DNA of 64,000 bases from the NCBI RefSeq assembly GCF_001612985.1, contig NZ_BDBM01000012.1, positions 48,761 through 112,760 of the forward strand. Reading direction: 5' to 3'. Source of the DNA: Nocardia gamkensis NBRC 108242 (GTDB lineage: Bacteria; Actinomycetota; Actinomycetes; Mycobacteriales; Mycobacteriaceae). The stretch's first letter is position 1, and every line of letters begins with the position of its first letter. Below the pieces are notes generated by a model that was given only the letters and a program-made list of their open reading frames with translations, did no database searches and was not told the DNA's origin. The position numbers were made by a program, and so were the translations under genes. Below are positions 25,696 to 34,747 of this stretch, piece by piece.

Positions 25696-26343
25696 TCAGG
25701 AGGGGGCGTCGTAGACCAGGGTGTACCGCCAGAACAAGCGACGGCGGATCCGGGCGCCGGGCAGTTCCCGCGCGGCGGCGGCGCGGATGTCGGCGAGGGT
25801 CTCGGTGGGCTCGGCGGTGGGTGCGGTCATGTGCGGGGGCAGCGTTTCGGCGCGAGCCGGGTGCTTGATCAGTCCCATGACGGGATTGGCGGCTATGGCC
25901 GGTAGGTCGGCGAGGACGTCGAGGGGTCCGGCGTGGCGGTAGCAGCCGACGATCGCCAGCCGCCCGCCCGGGGCCAGACAATCGCGCAGTTCCCGCAGGG
26001 TGGGCAGCAAGGGGAGGAGGTGGTGCAGGACGGCGACGAGGGTGACGGCGTCCCATCGTCGCTGGTGGTCGCGACCGGCGAAGGCGGCTTCGACGATGGT
26101 CACCGCGGGGTCGTCGGCGAAACGTTGCGCCGCCAGGCGGGCGGTCGCGGGGTCGGGTTCGAGCGCGGTGACGGTGGCGGCGCGCTCGCGCAGCCGGTCG
26201 GCGAGGTTGCCTGTGCCGCATCCGACATCGAGGACGTGATGGGCCCCGGCCGCTGCCACCTGGCGTACGACCCACGCACCGTAGTGGTCGTTGTGGCTCC
26301 ACGGATGTCGCCGATTGAACCGGTCGAGTCGAGACAGCAGCAC
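25696..26343 (-). CDS. Class I SAM-dependent methyltransferase
   Basis: The 215-residue protein shows the Rossmann SAM-binding motif VLDVGCGTGNLADRL (about residues 37-51), the acidic ribose-binding residue in TALEPD, and motif IV region WDAVTLVAVLHHLLPLLPTLREL. It is a small-molecule type methyltransferase; the substrate is unknown. No operon partner is evident. The ATG codes MLLSRLDRFNRRHPWSHNDHYG, a start that gives the conserved N-terminal helix of this group. Confidence 0.85.
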   Translation of the reverse strand: MLLSRLDRFNRRHPWSHNDHYGAWVVRQVAAAGAHHVLDVGCGTGNLADRLRERAATVTALEPDPATARLAAQRFADDPAVTIVEAAFAGRDHQRRWDAVTLVAVLHHLLPLLPTLRELRDCLAPGGRLAIVGCYRHAGPLDVLADLPAIAANPVMGLIKHPARAETLPPHMTAPTAEPTETLADIRAAAARELPGARIRRRLFWRYTLVYDAPS

Positions 26344-26408
26344 CGTTCCATTCTCCCGGCGGCCGCGGCGGCCGGCATCCGCGGCCTCGGGGATCGGCGT
26401 GAAAGACC

Positions 26409-26437
26409 GTGGCCCTGGACGTAATGCCCAGGGCCAC
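26409..26437. terminator. Hairpin terminator between FadD and methyltransferase genes
   Basis: Ten-base arms GTGGCCCTGG and CCAGGGCCAC pair exactly around a nine-base loop, 18 bases after the minus-strand fadD stop. The stem begins with the same GTGGCCCTG word as the hairpin at 22005. Confidence 0.75.
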
Positions 26438-26454
26438 AGTGCGTTCCGGCGAGC

Positions 26455-28287
26455 TTACTTGACGCTGATCACCCGGTCGGAGGGTTCCTTGGCGTACAGC
26501 GCGGCGATCTCGGCCTGATATTTGGCCGCGATGGGGGCGCGCTTGAGCGACATCTTCGGGGTCAGTTCGTCGCCGCCGGGCTCCCAGACGGCACCGAGGA
26601 CGGTGAACCGTTTGATCTGCTCGACGCGGGAGAGTTTGGCGTTGCCCGCCTGGACCGCCGCCAGGACCTCGTCGATGATCTGCCTGCGGGTGGCCAGGGC
26701 GGCGATGTCCTCGCCGGTGGCGTCGAGTTCCTTGGCGCGGATGGCGGCGACGTCGGGGTCGAGCACGATCAGGGCGGCGATGAAGGGCTTGGCGTCGCCG
26801 ATGGCGACGACTTGGCCGATCAGCGAGGAGACTGCCTTCACCGAGTTCTCGATGTTGGTGGGGGCGATGTTCTTGCCCGCCTCGTTGATGATCAGTTCCT
26901 TCTTGCGGTCCACGATCCGCAGGTAGCCGTCGGCGTCGAGCGTGCCGATGTCACCGGTGCGCAGCCAGCCGTCGGAGTCGATGGCCTCGGCGGTCTTGTC
27001 GGGCATGTTGCGGTAGCCGCGGGTGACGATCGGGCCGCGCACCAGCACCTCGCCGTCGGCGTCCAGGCGCAGTTCCATGCCGTCGACCGCGCGCCCGACC
27101 GAGCCGGGGCGGGGCTTGTCCAGCTCGGTGTAGGTGCCCACGCCGGTGGTCTCCGACATGCCCCACACCTCGCTGACGGTGAAGCCGAGGCCGAGGAAGT
27201 ATTCCAGGGTCTCCGGCGGGATGGGGGCGGCGCCGGAGGAGGCGACGCGCAGCTGATCGAGCCCGAGCGCGTGGCGCAGCTTGGACAGCACCAGCGTCTC
27301 GGCGATCTTGTGCTGCGCACCGAGCAGGGGACCGCGGCCTTTGCCGGCCAGATCGGCGCGGGCGGCGGCGATTCCGGTGCTGATCGCCCAGTTGGCCAGC
27401 GCTTTCTTGACCGGGCTCGGTTCTTCGGCGAGTTTGCCCTCCACCCCGGCCTTGATCTTCTGCCACACCCGCGGGACGCCGAAGAAGATGGTCGGGCGCG
27501 CGTCGGGCAGGGCGGCGGCGACCTCGCGCGGGTCGGGCACGGTGGTGATCTGGATGCCGGTGAGCAGGTTGATCGCGTGGCCGGAGATCCGGTCGGCGAC
27601 GTGCGCGGCGGGTAGGTAGGACACCGCGCGGTCGTCCAGGCCGACCTGCAGCGGGCCGTTGACCAGGGCAATGATCTGGGCGAGCACATTGCGGTGGGTG
27701 ATCTCCACGCCCTTGGACGGGCCGGTGGTGCCGGAGGTGTAGATCAGGGTGGCCAGGTCGTCGGCGCCGACGGCCTGCCAGGCGGCGTCGAAATCGAACT
27801 CGGCGGTGGGCGCGGTCTCGACCTGTTCGAGGGTGACGGCGCCCTCGGCGGGGCCGTCGACCATGATGATGTGCTCGATCGGCACCCCGGCCGCGGTGAT
27901 CCGGTCGAGGAAGACCTGCTCGGTCACGACGACTTTGTTGCCCGCGTTGGTGAACAGGTGGGTGATCTGCTCGGGGGAGCTGGTGTTGTAGATGGAGAAC
28001 GGGGTGGCGCCCAGGTGCAACGCGGCGGTGTCGACGAGATTGAACTCGGGACGGTTGGTGAGCATGATGCCGACGGTGTCACCGTGGCCGACGCCGAGTG
28101 CGGCCAGACCCGCGGCGATCGTGCGCACCCGTTCGGCGTACTCGCGCCAGGTGTATTCCTGCGTGCCACCCACCTTGCGCAAGGCGATCTGGTCGGGACG
28201 CAGCCGTGCGGTCTCCTGGAATGCGGCGGGGACGGTGTACACCGTTTTGCCCGACTGGTGCGCGTATCCGATTTCTGTTGTCGTCAT
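26455..28287 (-). CDS. Long-chain acyl-CoA synthetase (FadD15-like)
   Basis: The 610-residue adenylate-forming enzyme has the P-loop-like LIYTSGTTGPSKGVEITHRN (about 189-208), WGMSETTGVGTY, GWLRTGDIGTLDADGYLRIVDRKKELI and a C-terminal domain with the catalytic Lys region. It activates fatty acids with ATP and CoA. Length and order match the FadD15-type of Mycobacteriales. It is monocistronic, ending in a hairpin. It lies outside the biosynthetic cluster and is probably a housekeeping lipid gene. Confidence 0.93.
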   Translation of the reverse strand: MTTTEIGYAHQSGKTVYTVPAAFQETARLRPDQIALRKVGGTQEYTWREYAERVRTIAAGLAALGVGHGDTVGIMLTNRPEFNLVDTAALHLGATPFSIYNTSSPEQITHLFTNAGNKVVVTEQVFLDRITAAGVPIEHIIMVDGPAEGAVTLEQVETAPTAEFDFDAAWQAVGADDLATLIYTSGTTGPSKGVEITHRNVLAQIIALVNGPLQVGLDDRAVSYLPAAHVADRISGHAINLLTGIQITTVPDPREVAAALPDARPTIFFGVPRVWQKIKAGVEGKLAEEPSPVKKALANWAISTGIAAARADLAGKGRGPLLGAQHKIAETLVLSKLRHALGLDQLRVASSGAAPIPPETLEYFLGLGFTVSEVWGMSETTGVGTYTELDKPRPGSVGRAVDGMELRLDADGEVLVRGPIVTRGYRNMPDKTAEAIDSDGWLRTGDIGTLDADGYLRIVDRKKELIINEAGKNIAPTNIENSVKAVSSLIGQVVAIGDAKPFIAALIVLDPDVAAIRAKELDATGEDIAALATRRQIIDEVLAAVQAGNAKLSRVEQIKRFTVLGAVWEPGGDELTPKMSLKRAPIAAKYQAEIAALYAKEPSDRVISVK

Positions 28288-28476
28288 ATCCCTGTTCCCG
28301 ATAGCGCTGGCGTGAACCGGACGCCGGTATCCACCGGCGTGCGATCCGGACTCGAATCCTGACGCGGTGCGGCGAATGCACTGTCAGTCTCTCACGAGTC
28401 GGCGCGCCACATGTGGCGCGGCTCACTCATGGTAGCCACAGGAGGGAAGCGGGGTGGGGCAAACTTCAACAATCCT

Positions 28477-29220
28477 TCAGGCACCGATCAGATCCGGCGC
28501 GGGGCCGGGCCCTGGCCGCGGACGGAAGTTCTCACCAGGTGTGATGACAACTGGGTCGGCGGCAGGCGGCTCGTCGGCCGCCGGCGACATGCCGCCCGGC
28601 TCGTCGAGTGCCCACGGCGCGGCATCGGTCGGTATCCAGTGCTTGCGCCGGGTGCGCTTGGTCTCCAGATAGTCGCGGGCCCGCTCGCTGAGCGCGCGCG
28701 TGCGCAACGGCACCGCGGTGACCCGCAACCCCTCCTGCCGCAGCGCCTGCACCTTGGCGGGATTGTTGGTCAACAACTGCACCGAACGCAATCCCAGATC
28801 GGCCAGCGCACGAGCGGTGGTGACATAGGTGCGGGCATCGGCGGGGTAGCCGAGGGCCTCGTAGCTGGCGAAGGTGTCCGCGCCGGAGCGCTCGCTTTCC
28901 CGGTAACCCAGCGCCTTGGCGATCAGTCCCGCCCCGCGGCCCTCCTGCTCCAGGTAGACCAGCACACCGCTGCCCGCGGCCTGGATGAGATCCAGCGCCT
29001 TGTCCAGCTCCGGCCCACAGTCGCAGTCCTGCGAACGCAGCGCCTCCCCATACAGGCAGCGGGAGTGCACCCGCACCAGGCAGCCGTCGGCGACCGCACC
29101 GAACAGCAGCAGGTGCCCCCGCTCCCCGTCCCCGTTCACCTCCACCACCCGAACTCGCAGATCTTGCCCGTTGCGACGGAACCGATGTTCGGTGTCGGCA
29201 GGATCCACAGCGTTGGTCAA
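28477..29220 (-). CDS. GTP cyclohydrolase II-family protein, orphan
   Basis: The 247-residue protein carries the GTP cyclohydrolase II signatures: zinc site HSRCLYGEALRSQDCDC, EQEGRGAGL with catalytic residues, ADTFASYEALGYPADARTY, and LLTNNPAKVQAL. It opens the imidazole ring of GTP to give formate and a triaminopyrimidine. No DHBP-synthase (RibB) domain is fused, unlike the usual actinobacterial RibBA, and no other riboflavin gene is near. A Pro-rich tail extends beyond residue 205. A TTG start overlaps the preceding PfkB-like stop, behind GGAGG, so both proteins are coupled. A specialised, non-riboflavin role is likely. Confidence 0.88.
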   Translation of the reverse strand: MTNAVDPADTEHRFRRNGQDLRVRVVEVNGDGERGHLLLFGAVADGCLVRVHSRCLYGEALRSQDCDCGPELDKALDLIQAAGSGVLVYLEQEGRGAGLIAKALGYRESERSGADTFASYEALGYPADARTYVTTARALADLGLRSVQLLTNNPAKVQALRQEGLRVTAVPLRTRALSERARDYLETKRTRRKHWIPTDAAPWALDEPGGMSPAADEPPAADPVVITPGENFRPRPGPGPAPDLIGA

Positions 29221-30719
29221 TGCTCCTCCGTAGCGAGTTTGAAGATTCGCTCGACCTCACTCACCAGTGGCATCGACCCGGGGACGTCCCCGATCGATTG
29301 CGTCGCCACCATTGCGGCGGTCGCCCAGACGTAGTCGTTGCGTGCGGCGGGGCGGCGCGTCGAAACGAGACGATATACCAGGGCCGCGGAGAAGGCAGCG
29401 TGAGCGCCGACCGAGTCCTGCAACGCGGTCGGAAAGGGCTGGAAGCGGTCGCTGACCTGCTCCGACCACACCGCGCACCGGAAATCCCGGATCGCGCAGA
29501 CCGCGCCGACCCCGAGCGCGCGCAGCCGGGTGGCGGTCTGTTCGGTGTCCGGCGCCGCGCCGTCGGGCGACATCGCCAGGGCCCGCAGGTCGTTGTCGCC
29601 GCCGACGAGGTAATCCACCACACCCAGATGCTGATACAGGTATTGGGGCCGATCCAGCCGCGGCGCGGGGTGCACCACCACCAGCGGCCGGTCGGGCAGT
29701 GCGCGCAACTGCGCCATGACCTGCTCGATGACGCCGGTGGGTTGTTCGAAGGTCAGCAGCACCGCATCCGAGGAGGCGATCGCCGAGCAGATGGCCTCGC
29801 TGCGTAGATCCTGGGCGCTCAACCGGATTCGCTCGTCTTTGCAGCCGATCGTGCTCGCCGCGCCGGTGCCCGCCACGATCACCGCGGTCACCGGCGTGGG
29901 GGCGTAGGGCACCACTTTGACCAGTTCGGTCTCGACGCGTTCGCTGCGCAGGTATTCCAGGATGCGGCCCCCGGCCTCGTCGTCGCCGACCGCCGAGATC
30001 AACCGCACCCGCAACCCGAGCCGGGCCGCCGCCACAGCGCGCGTGAGCCCCTTGCCGCCGGGATGTTGCCGATAGCTGCCGCGCGCGGTGCCGCCCGGCC
30101 CCGGGATCCGGTCCACCACATACATATGGTCGATGACCGCGTCGCCGATCACGGTGACCACACCGCGGGTGTCCACCGGATCGGGCTCGGCCGCAACGGT
30201 TTCGGCAGCCGCGCCGAAGTCGACGGCGTGCGCGCCGTCGAACACCGAGGCCGTGGCCAGCCGCGTGGCCAGCTCGGTGAACGCCCGGCGCTCGGGAGCC
30301 CCGCGCAGCGAACGCACCGTCAACCTGTCCGGAACCGGTTGCGCCCCAAGGGCTTCGTGCAGTTCCGCCCACTGCGCGGCGAGGTATTCGCGCCGCTCAC
30401 CCAGATCCGATGCGTAGAGCAGGCCGGGATCCACACCGGCGGGCGGGTTTTCGCGCAGCAAACCCAGCGACAGCTCCGCATCCACGACGAGCCGGTCGGT
30501 GATATCCAATCGCGTGCTCAGATCGCGTACCAGCGGCGGCACCGCTTGTTCCCGGTCGATGCCCGCGCGCCGCGCGTACTGCCGCACGGCCAGCAGATCC
30601 AGCAGGGGCGAGACGTCGATTTCGGTGCTGCGCAACCGATCCGAACTCAGCCCTGAGCGTTTGCACAACCGGGTGAGGATATTGCGAACGGCAACCATTC
30701 CCGAATCCTGCGGGACCAT
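29217..30719 (-). CDS. PfkB/ribokinase-fold protein with unknown N-terminal domain, catalytic Asp replaced
   Basis: The 500-residue protein has two parts. Residues 1-165 form a helical domain I do not recognise (VRNILTRLCKRSGLSSDRL, then LLDLLAVRQYARRAG). Residues 175-500 have the PfkB fold: GDAVIDHMYVVDRIPGPGG, HPGGKGLTRAVAAARLGL, and LVGGDNDLRAL. The second PfkB signature, normally DTxGAGD, reads DSVGAHAAF: the Gly-Asp pair is His440-Ala441, removing the usual catalytic base. It may be a binding protein or an altered kinase. ATG 30719 follows GGAAAGGG; an upstream GTG at 30776 would add 19 residues. It is coupled to the GTP cyclohydrolase II gene. Confidence 0.82.
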   Translation of the reverse strand: MVPQDSGMVAVRNILTRLCKRSGLSSDRLRSTEIDVSPLLDLLAVRQYARRAGIDREQAVPPLVRDLSTRLDITDRLVVDAELSLGLLRENPPAGVDPGLLYASDLGERREYLAAQWAELHEALGAQPVPDRLTVRSLRGAPERRAFTELATRLATASVFDGAHAVDFGAAAETVAAEPDPVDTRGVVTVIGDAVIDHMYVVDRIPGPGGTARGSYRQHPGGKGLTRAVAAARLGLRVRLISAVGDDEAGGRILEYLRSERVETELVKVVPYAPTPVTAVIVAGTGAASTIGCKDERIRLSAQDLRSEAICSAIASSDAVLLTFEQPTGVIEQVMAQLRALPDRPLVVVHPAPRLDRPQYLYQHLGVVDYLVGGDNDLRALAMSPDGAAPDTEQTATRLRALGVGAVCAIRDFRCAVWSEQVSDRFQPFPTALQDSVGAHAAFSAALVYRLVSTRRPAARNDYVWATAAMVATQSIGDVPGSMPLVSEVERIFKLATEEH

Positions 30720-30908
30720 GGCGATGCCACCCTTTCCGTCGGCGCGACACGGGAGTGTCGGGCGCATGTTGGCCACGCAAATCGGGTTTAGCCAGCGGGC
30801 AAATTGTCAATTACCAAATTACAACGGCAATTGCGCTCGGGGAACGGCAAATGCCACACTGGAAGTGGCGATCCCCATCGCACCACCAGGCAATCGGGAG
30901 GGCTGGTG

Positions 30909-31007
30909 ATGAGAATGATTCTTCAGATACGGCAGCCGCGACGGCGGCGGCGACACCGCCCCGCCGGATCCGATATCGAGCTGGTGCCGAAGCCGGTGAT
31001 GGACTGA
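30909..31007 (+). CDS. Possible 32-residue Arg-rich peptide
   Basis: ATG 30909 is preceded by GGGAGGG at six bases and opens a 32-codon frame: a short hydrophobic start (MRMILQIRQP), a run of five Arg, and an acidic-to-hydrophobic tail (DIELVPKPVMD). The upstream 190 bases are AT-rich and can hold divergent promoters for it and the PfkB-like operon. No family is recognised; it may be a small regulatory or precursor peptide, or chance. Confidence 0.35.
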   Translation: MRMILQIRQPRRRRRHRPAGSDIELVPKPVMD

Positions 31008-31442
31008 ACCAGCCCCCGGACATCCCGCGCGACAACGCACCCGTCATCGCCCCGGCGCGCCGGTATGCCGATCACGAACCTCAGCTGCCCCCGGCCGCCG
31101 CTGTGCGGCGTGTCTGCCGGACCGAACCGTAGCCGCGGCGCACTTCACCGCGACAAGACTTCGCACACCCCCATCGACGCGCAGCCGCGCCTTCAGCCAC
31201 CGGCTTGCCCGAGGCTGCGGCTTCCCCGGCTGCCGCACACCTCCGAGCCATCCCTCGGACCACCCGGCCCGCCGAGCGGCTTCCTCGGCCCGGGTACCCA
31301 CCACGGCCGCAGGCACGGCGGAATTCACGGTGCGGCGCGACCACCGCGCCACACCAGCGGATGCACGACGAGAGGCATTCGTGATCATCGAACTCAGCAC
31401 CCTGGAGCCGGCCTCACTCCACCTGTCGCACCGGAGACCGCG
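31008..31442. other. Non-coding stretch of about 435 bases
   Basis: Very Pro/Arg/Gly-rich frames run through it on both strands, but none has a ribosome site or recognisable domain. GGAGA before 31443 serves the next gene. I see no repeat or RNA gene. Confidence 0.4.
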
Positions 31443-31826
31443 ATGACCATCCACACCACCGAATGGACGATGACCAGTGACATAACCCCGGAATCGGCTT
31501 ACCGTGACACCGACGCGACCGACTCCTGGCGGCTGAGCTGGTTACCGGACCGGCGGCTGACCCGCGCCCAGGCACTGGCCGGGATGTCGCTGGACGAACT
31601 GCTCAGCGACCCGCACGTCGTGCACGACCGCATGACCCAGGCCCGCGTCGAGGTCTATGCCGACCAACTGGGCATCCTGCGCGACCACGCGGTGATCCTG
31701 CTCGCCAAGGCCATGGCGGCACGCCTGGGCCGGGAACTGGGACCGAAGGGAGATCCGGCCCCGCCGGGGCACAGCACCCGGCGCGGACGCACCCGCACTC
31801 CCGAACCGCCGTACGTGCACGGCTGA
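31443..31826 (+). CDS. Small hypothetical protein (actinobacterial, WLP..LTR motif)
   Basis: The 127-residue protein contains WRLSWLPDRRLTRAQALAGMSLDELL, a pattern I recall from unassigned small proteins of Nocardia and relatives, followed by an amphipathic helical half (RVEVYADQLGILRDHAVILLAKAMAARLG) and a basic, disordered tail. It is soluble with no signal peptide. GGAGA lies seven bases before the ATG. The longer upstream frame is low-complexity and was not included. It is convergent with pyrD. Function unknown. Confidence 0.6.
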   Translation: MTIHTTEWTMTSDITPESAYRDTDATDSWRLSWLPDRRLTRAQALAGMSLDELLSDPHVVHDRMTQARVEVYADQLGILRDHAVILLAKAMAARLGRELGPKGDPAPPGHSTRRGRTRTPEPPYVHG

Positions 31827-31838
31827 GTCCCGCTGATG

Positions 31839-32915
31839 TCAGGCGTGTGCTGTGTGCTCCGCGCCGACGGCTTCGCCGATGCTGCCGTACCCGCCGGCGC
31901 GCAACCGCTGCGCCAGGCCCCGATGGATCCTGCGCATCCAGAACGGGCCGCCGTAGATGAACCCGGTGTAGCCCTGCAACAGCGTCGCCCCGGCCAGAAT
32001 GCGCTCCCACGCCTGGTCGACGGTTTCGATGCCACCGACCGAGATCAGCACCAGGCGGTCACCCACCCGCCGGTACAGCCGCCGCAGCACCTCCAGCGAA
32101 CGGTCGGCGACCGGAGGGCCGGACAGGCCACCGGCACCCATGGCGGCCACCGCGGCGGCGTCGGTGCGCAGCCCGTCGCGGCGGATGGTGGTATTGGTGG
32201 CCACGATGCCCGCCAACCCCAGTTCGACGGCCAGGTCGGCGACCGCGTCGATGTCCTCATCCGACAGATCCGGCGCGATCTTCACCAGCACCGGCACCCG
32301 CACACTGTCGAGCACCGCCCGCAGCAGCGGGCGCAGCGATTCGACCGCCTGCAGATCACGCAGGCCCGGCGTATTGGGGGAGCTGACGTTGACCACGACG
32401 AAATCGGCCAGCGGCCCCAGCAGCGCGGCGCTGACGGCGTAGTCCTCGGCCGCGGCCTGCGGTTCGACGACCTTCGTCTTACCGATGTTCGCCCCGATCG
32501 GCACCCCGCCGCGGCGCGCGCGCAGGCGCTCGGCCGCCGCCGCCGCACCGTGATTGTTGAATCCCATCCGGTTGATCAGGGCGCGATCGGCGGGCAGCCG
32601 GAACAACCGCGGCGCGGGATTGCCCGGCTGCGCCTGCGCGGTCACCGTCCCGATCTCGGCGAAACCGAACCCCAGCGGCGCCCAGGCATCGACACCGTCG
32701 GCGTTCTTGTCGAAACCGGCGGCCAGCCCCAGCGGCGCGGGGAACTCGACCCCGAATGCCTCGGCGCGCAGGATCGGATCGCGGGTGACGAGGACCTTGC
32801 TCATCACCCAGCGCAACGGCCCGACCGAGGCGGCCGAGCGCATGGCCGCGAAGGCGAGATGGTGGATGCGTTCCGGCGCGAGGAGGAACATCAGTCGGAG
32901 TAGCAGGGCGTACAT
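31839..32915 (-). CDS. pyrD: Dihydroorotate dehydrogenase (quinone), class 2
   Basis: The 358-residue membrane-associated flavoprotein oxidises dihydroorotate to orotate with quinone in pyrimidine synthesis. The N-terminal amphipathic helices ([21 protein letters not shown]) are the class 2 membrane anchor. Further motifs are [39 protein letters not shown] with the catalytic Ser, [11 protein letters not shown] and GLSGPPV. It is the last gene of a minus-strand run lppL - DUF5703 - pyrD, with four bases between it and the gene before. Confidence 0.96.
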   Translation of the reverse strand: MYALLLRLMFLLAPERIHHLAFAAMRSAASVGPLRWVMSKVLVTRDPILRAEAFGVEFPAPLGLAAGFDKNADGVDAWAPLGFGFAEIGTVTAQAQPGNPAPRLFRLPADRALINRMGFNNHGAAAAAERLRARRGGVPIGANIGKTKVVEPQAAAEDYAVSAALLGPLADFVVVNVSSPNTPGLRDLQAVESLRPLLRAVLDSVRVPVLVKIAPDLSDEDIDAVADLAVELGLAGIVATNTTIRRDGLRTDAAAVAAMGAGGLSGPPVADRSLEVLRRLYRRVGDRLVLISVGGIETVDQAWERILAGATLLQGYTGFIYGGPFWMRRIHRGLAQRLRAGGYGSIGEAVGAEHTAHA

Positions 32916-32919
32916 CGGC

Positions 32920-33219
32920 TCACATTCCGGGTTCGGGCTGGGGTAGTAGGGCGGATTTTCGCCGCCGCAGCAGCACCCTCCTGCTGCCGTCGGTGTAGGC
33001 GCGCACCCGCGAGAGTTCCCAGCCGCCGAATTCGGCCTGGATCGCCAGCCGCATGGACGCGGTCACCCGCGTGACATCCGGCGGCAGCCGCAACGGCACG
33101 TACTCGTAGTCGTCGCTGGTGGTTTCCCAGCCCGCGGGCAGCGCGCGCCCGCGCCCCCGGTGCGCTGCCGGATCAGCGGATGCCGCGGAATCATCGCCCG
33201 CGCGTGGTGTCCGAGCCAT
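32920..33219 (-). CDS. DUF5703-like small protein
   Basis: The 99-residue protein has a disordered, charged first third and a conserved-looking core, [19 protein letters not shown] and [19 protein letters not shown], matching small actinobacterial proteins I recall as DUF5703. No enzymatic motif is present. Its start shares one base with the lppL stop (TGATG), and pyrD follows after four bases, so it belongs to that operon. Function unknown. Confidence 0.75.
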   Translation of the reverse strand: MARTPRAGDDSAASADPAAHRGRGRALPAGWETTSDDYEYVPLRLPPDVTRVTASMRLAIQAEFGGWELSRVRAYTDGSRRVLLRRRKSALLPQPEPGM

Positions 33220-34232
33220 CACTGCCCTCTCTTCCGATCGTCCGCACCGATCCGTTGCAGACCGTCGCCGGTCGCGGACCCCACGAACAGATCTCCGGTG
33301 CGTTGCTCGACGGCCACCGCGTTCGGCTGCCGGACGGTGGCGTAGCGGCCCACTTCCTTCGGTATACCAGTCGAGAGGTCGAATCCGATGACCTCGTTGC
33401 GCTGCGTGCACGTCACCCACACGGTGTCGGACCGTGGATCGTAGGCGAGTGCGTAAGGCGAAGATCCTACCGGGAAACGCTGCCGCAACACGAGTGGTCC
33501 CGCGGTGTAGACCAGCAGTTCACCGCCCGCGGTGTCGGTGACCACGAACCGGCCGCGCGTGTCGCCGATCAGCCGCGTGGCCCCGTCACCGGCCCGCAGC
33601 GCCAGCCCGGGCCGCTGCTCGGCGGGGTCGAACTCGAAGATCGCGCTCTGATGCCGGTCGAGCACCGTGAGCTTGCCGTCGGCTTCGGCGAGTTCGTCCG
33701 CGGAGACCAGCCCGGACACGGTGCCGACCGCCTTCCCCTCCGGCGCCAGTTCCAGCACGCGGCCATCGGCGGTGCCGACCAGCAACCCCCCGTCCGGCCG
33801 GGCGCGCACCGACCGGACGTCGCCGTCGACGCTCACCTCGGCGATCACCCCGGACGCGAGATCCACCCGCAGTACCCGGCCCGGCGCGCCCGCCAGCATC
33901 TCACCCGGTCTGCCCGGCGTGAGACCACTCGCGCGCGCGGGCAACCTCACCGTGCGCACCACCGGCTGCGCCGCGGCCGGATCGAGGACGGTCAGGACGT
34001 CACCGTCCAGGCCTGCCAGCAACCCGCCAGCGGAATCGGCGGCCAGCTCGGCGACCGGCCCGGCGGGCAGCACCCGCCCGACCGGCGGCGTCGTCACCGC
34101 GGGCGCGGGCGCCGCGGTGGCCGGCTCCCTGGTCGGCAGGTCGGGACCGCCGGAGCCGGAGGAGCATCCGGCCGACAGCACCAGCACCGCCGCACCCGCG
34201 AATGCCGAGACGAGCAAGGCGCGAGGGCGCAT
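33219..34232 (-). CDS. LppL-like lipoprotein, beta-propeller type
   Basis: The 337-residue protein starts with a lipoprotein signal peptide: MRPRALLVSAFAGAAVLVLSAGCSS, with lipobox LSAGC and Cys23. The mature part is made of repeated short strands (LLAGLDGDVLTVLDPAAAQPV, GLLVGTADGRVLELAPEG, RFVVTDTAGGELLVYTAGP, GDLFVGSATGDGLQRIG) that suggest a beta-propeller of the YncE/NHL kind. It would sit on the outer face of the membrane. Position next to pyrD corresponds to lppL of mycobacteria. Ligand unknown. Confidence 0.82.
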   Translation of the reverse strand: MRPRALLVSAFAGAAVLVLSAGCSSGSGGPDLPTREPATAAPAPAVTTPPVGRVLPAGPVAELAADSAGGLLAGLDGDVLTVLDPAAAQPVVRTVRLPARASGLTPGRPGEMLAGAPGRVLRVDLASGVIAEVSVDGDVRSVRARPDGGLLVGTADGRVLELAPEGKAVGTVSGLVSADELAEADGKLTVLDRHQSAIFEFDPAEQRPGLALRAGDGATRLIGDTRGRFVVTDTAGGELLVYTAGPLVLRQRFPVGSSPYALAYDPRSDTVWVTCTQRNEVIGFDLSTGIPKEVGRYATVRQPNAVAVEQRTGDLFVGSATGDGLQRIGADDRKRGQ

Positions 34233-34333
34233 CCCACCGAACTCCTTCTACCGACGAATCTTCCGCAACCTCACCATCTGACCATGATGACGCAACCGGC
34301 CGACCGACCGGGTTCGCCTCGAGCGGAATGTCG

Positions 34334-34347
34334 GTAACCGGGGTTAC
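34334..34347. promoter_or_regulatory. Palindrome GTAACC-GG-GGTTAC upstream of the 34385 gene
   Basis: Six-base arms pair exactly around GG, 38 bases before the chosen TTG start. A GATATA hexamer lies between. It may be an operator, or fall inside the gene if the ATG at 34328 is used. Confidence 0.35.
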
Positions 34348-34384
34348 GGTGGAGACCCCACCGTCCGATATAGGGAGAACCGGG

Positions 34385-34741
34385 TTGAAAGCCGACCATT
34401 CGTCGGGATTTGCCATCGACGACCTAACCGTCGGCGCGTACGCGCACGGCTTCGGCACCACCGCCGACGGCCACCCCTTCGCGTTCCGCACCATCCGCGC
34501 CACCTTGACCCTCGAGGTCTACCGCCGCGACCTCGGCGACGCCGTCCCCGGCCCGGAGGACGTGCTCGCGGTCGCCGAAGCCACGGTCACCGACATCGAC
34601 CTCGACGACGAACGCAGTGTCGCCGCCTTGGTGCGGGATATGATCCCCGACGCCGCGACGATCGACGCCGCCGCACAACGGGACGTCACGACCGTGCGTG
34701 CCCTACTCGGACGGCTCAGCTCCGTCATCGAAGGTATGTAG
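34385..34741 (+). CDS. Conserved-position hypothetical protein
   Basis: The product has 118 residues: a beta-rich first half (GFAIDDLTVGAYAHGFGTTADGHP, FRTIRATLTLEVYRRDL) and a helical, acidic second half ending RALLGRLSSVIEGM. No known motif is visible. By order and strand relative to lppL it is at the place of mycobacterial Rv2137c, but I could not verify homology. The TTG start is supported by AGGGAGAA five bases upstream; ATG 34328 would give 137 residues. It is followed after six bases by a lipoprotein gene. Confidence 0.6.
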   Translation: MKADHSSGFAIDDLTVGAYAHGFGTTADGHPFAFRTIRATLTLEVYRRDLGDAVPGPEDVLAVAEATVTDIDLDDERSVAALVRDMIPDAATIDAAAQRDVTTVRALLGRLSSVIEGM

Positions 34742-34747
34742 GAAGTG

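Noticed and set aside
30755..31132. A 125-codon plus-strand frame over the PfkB promoter
   Set aside because: No ribosome site, Ala/Arg/Pro-rich, and it covers the AT-rich promoter patch.
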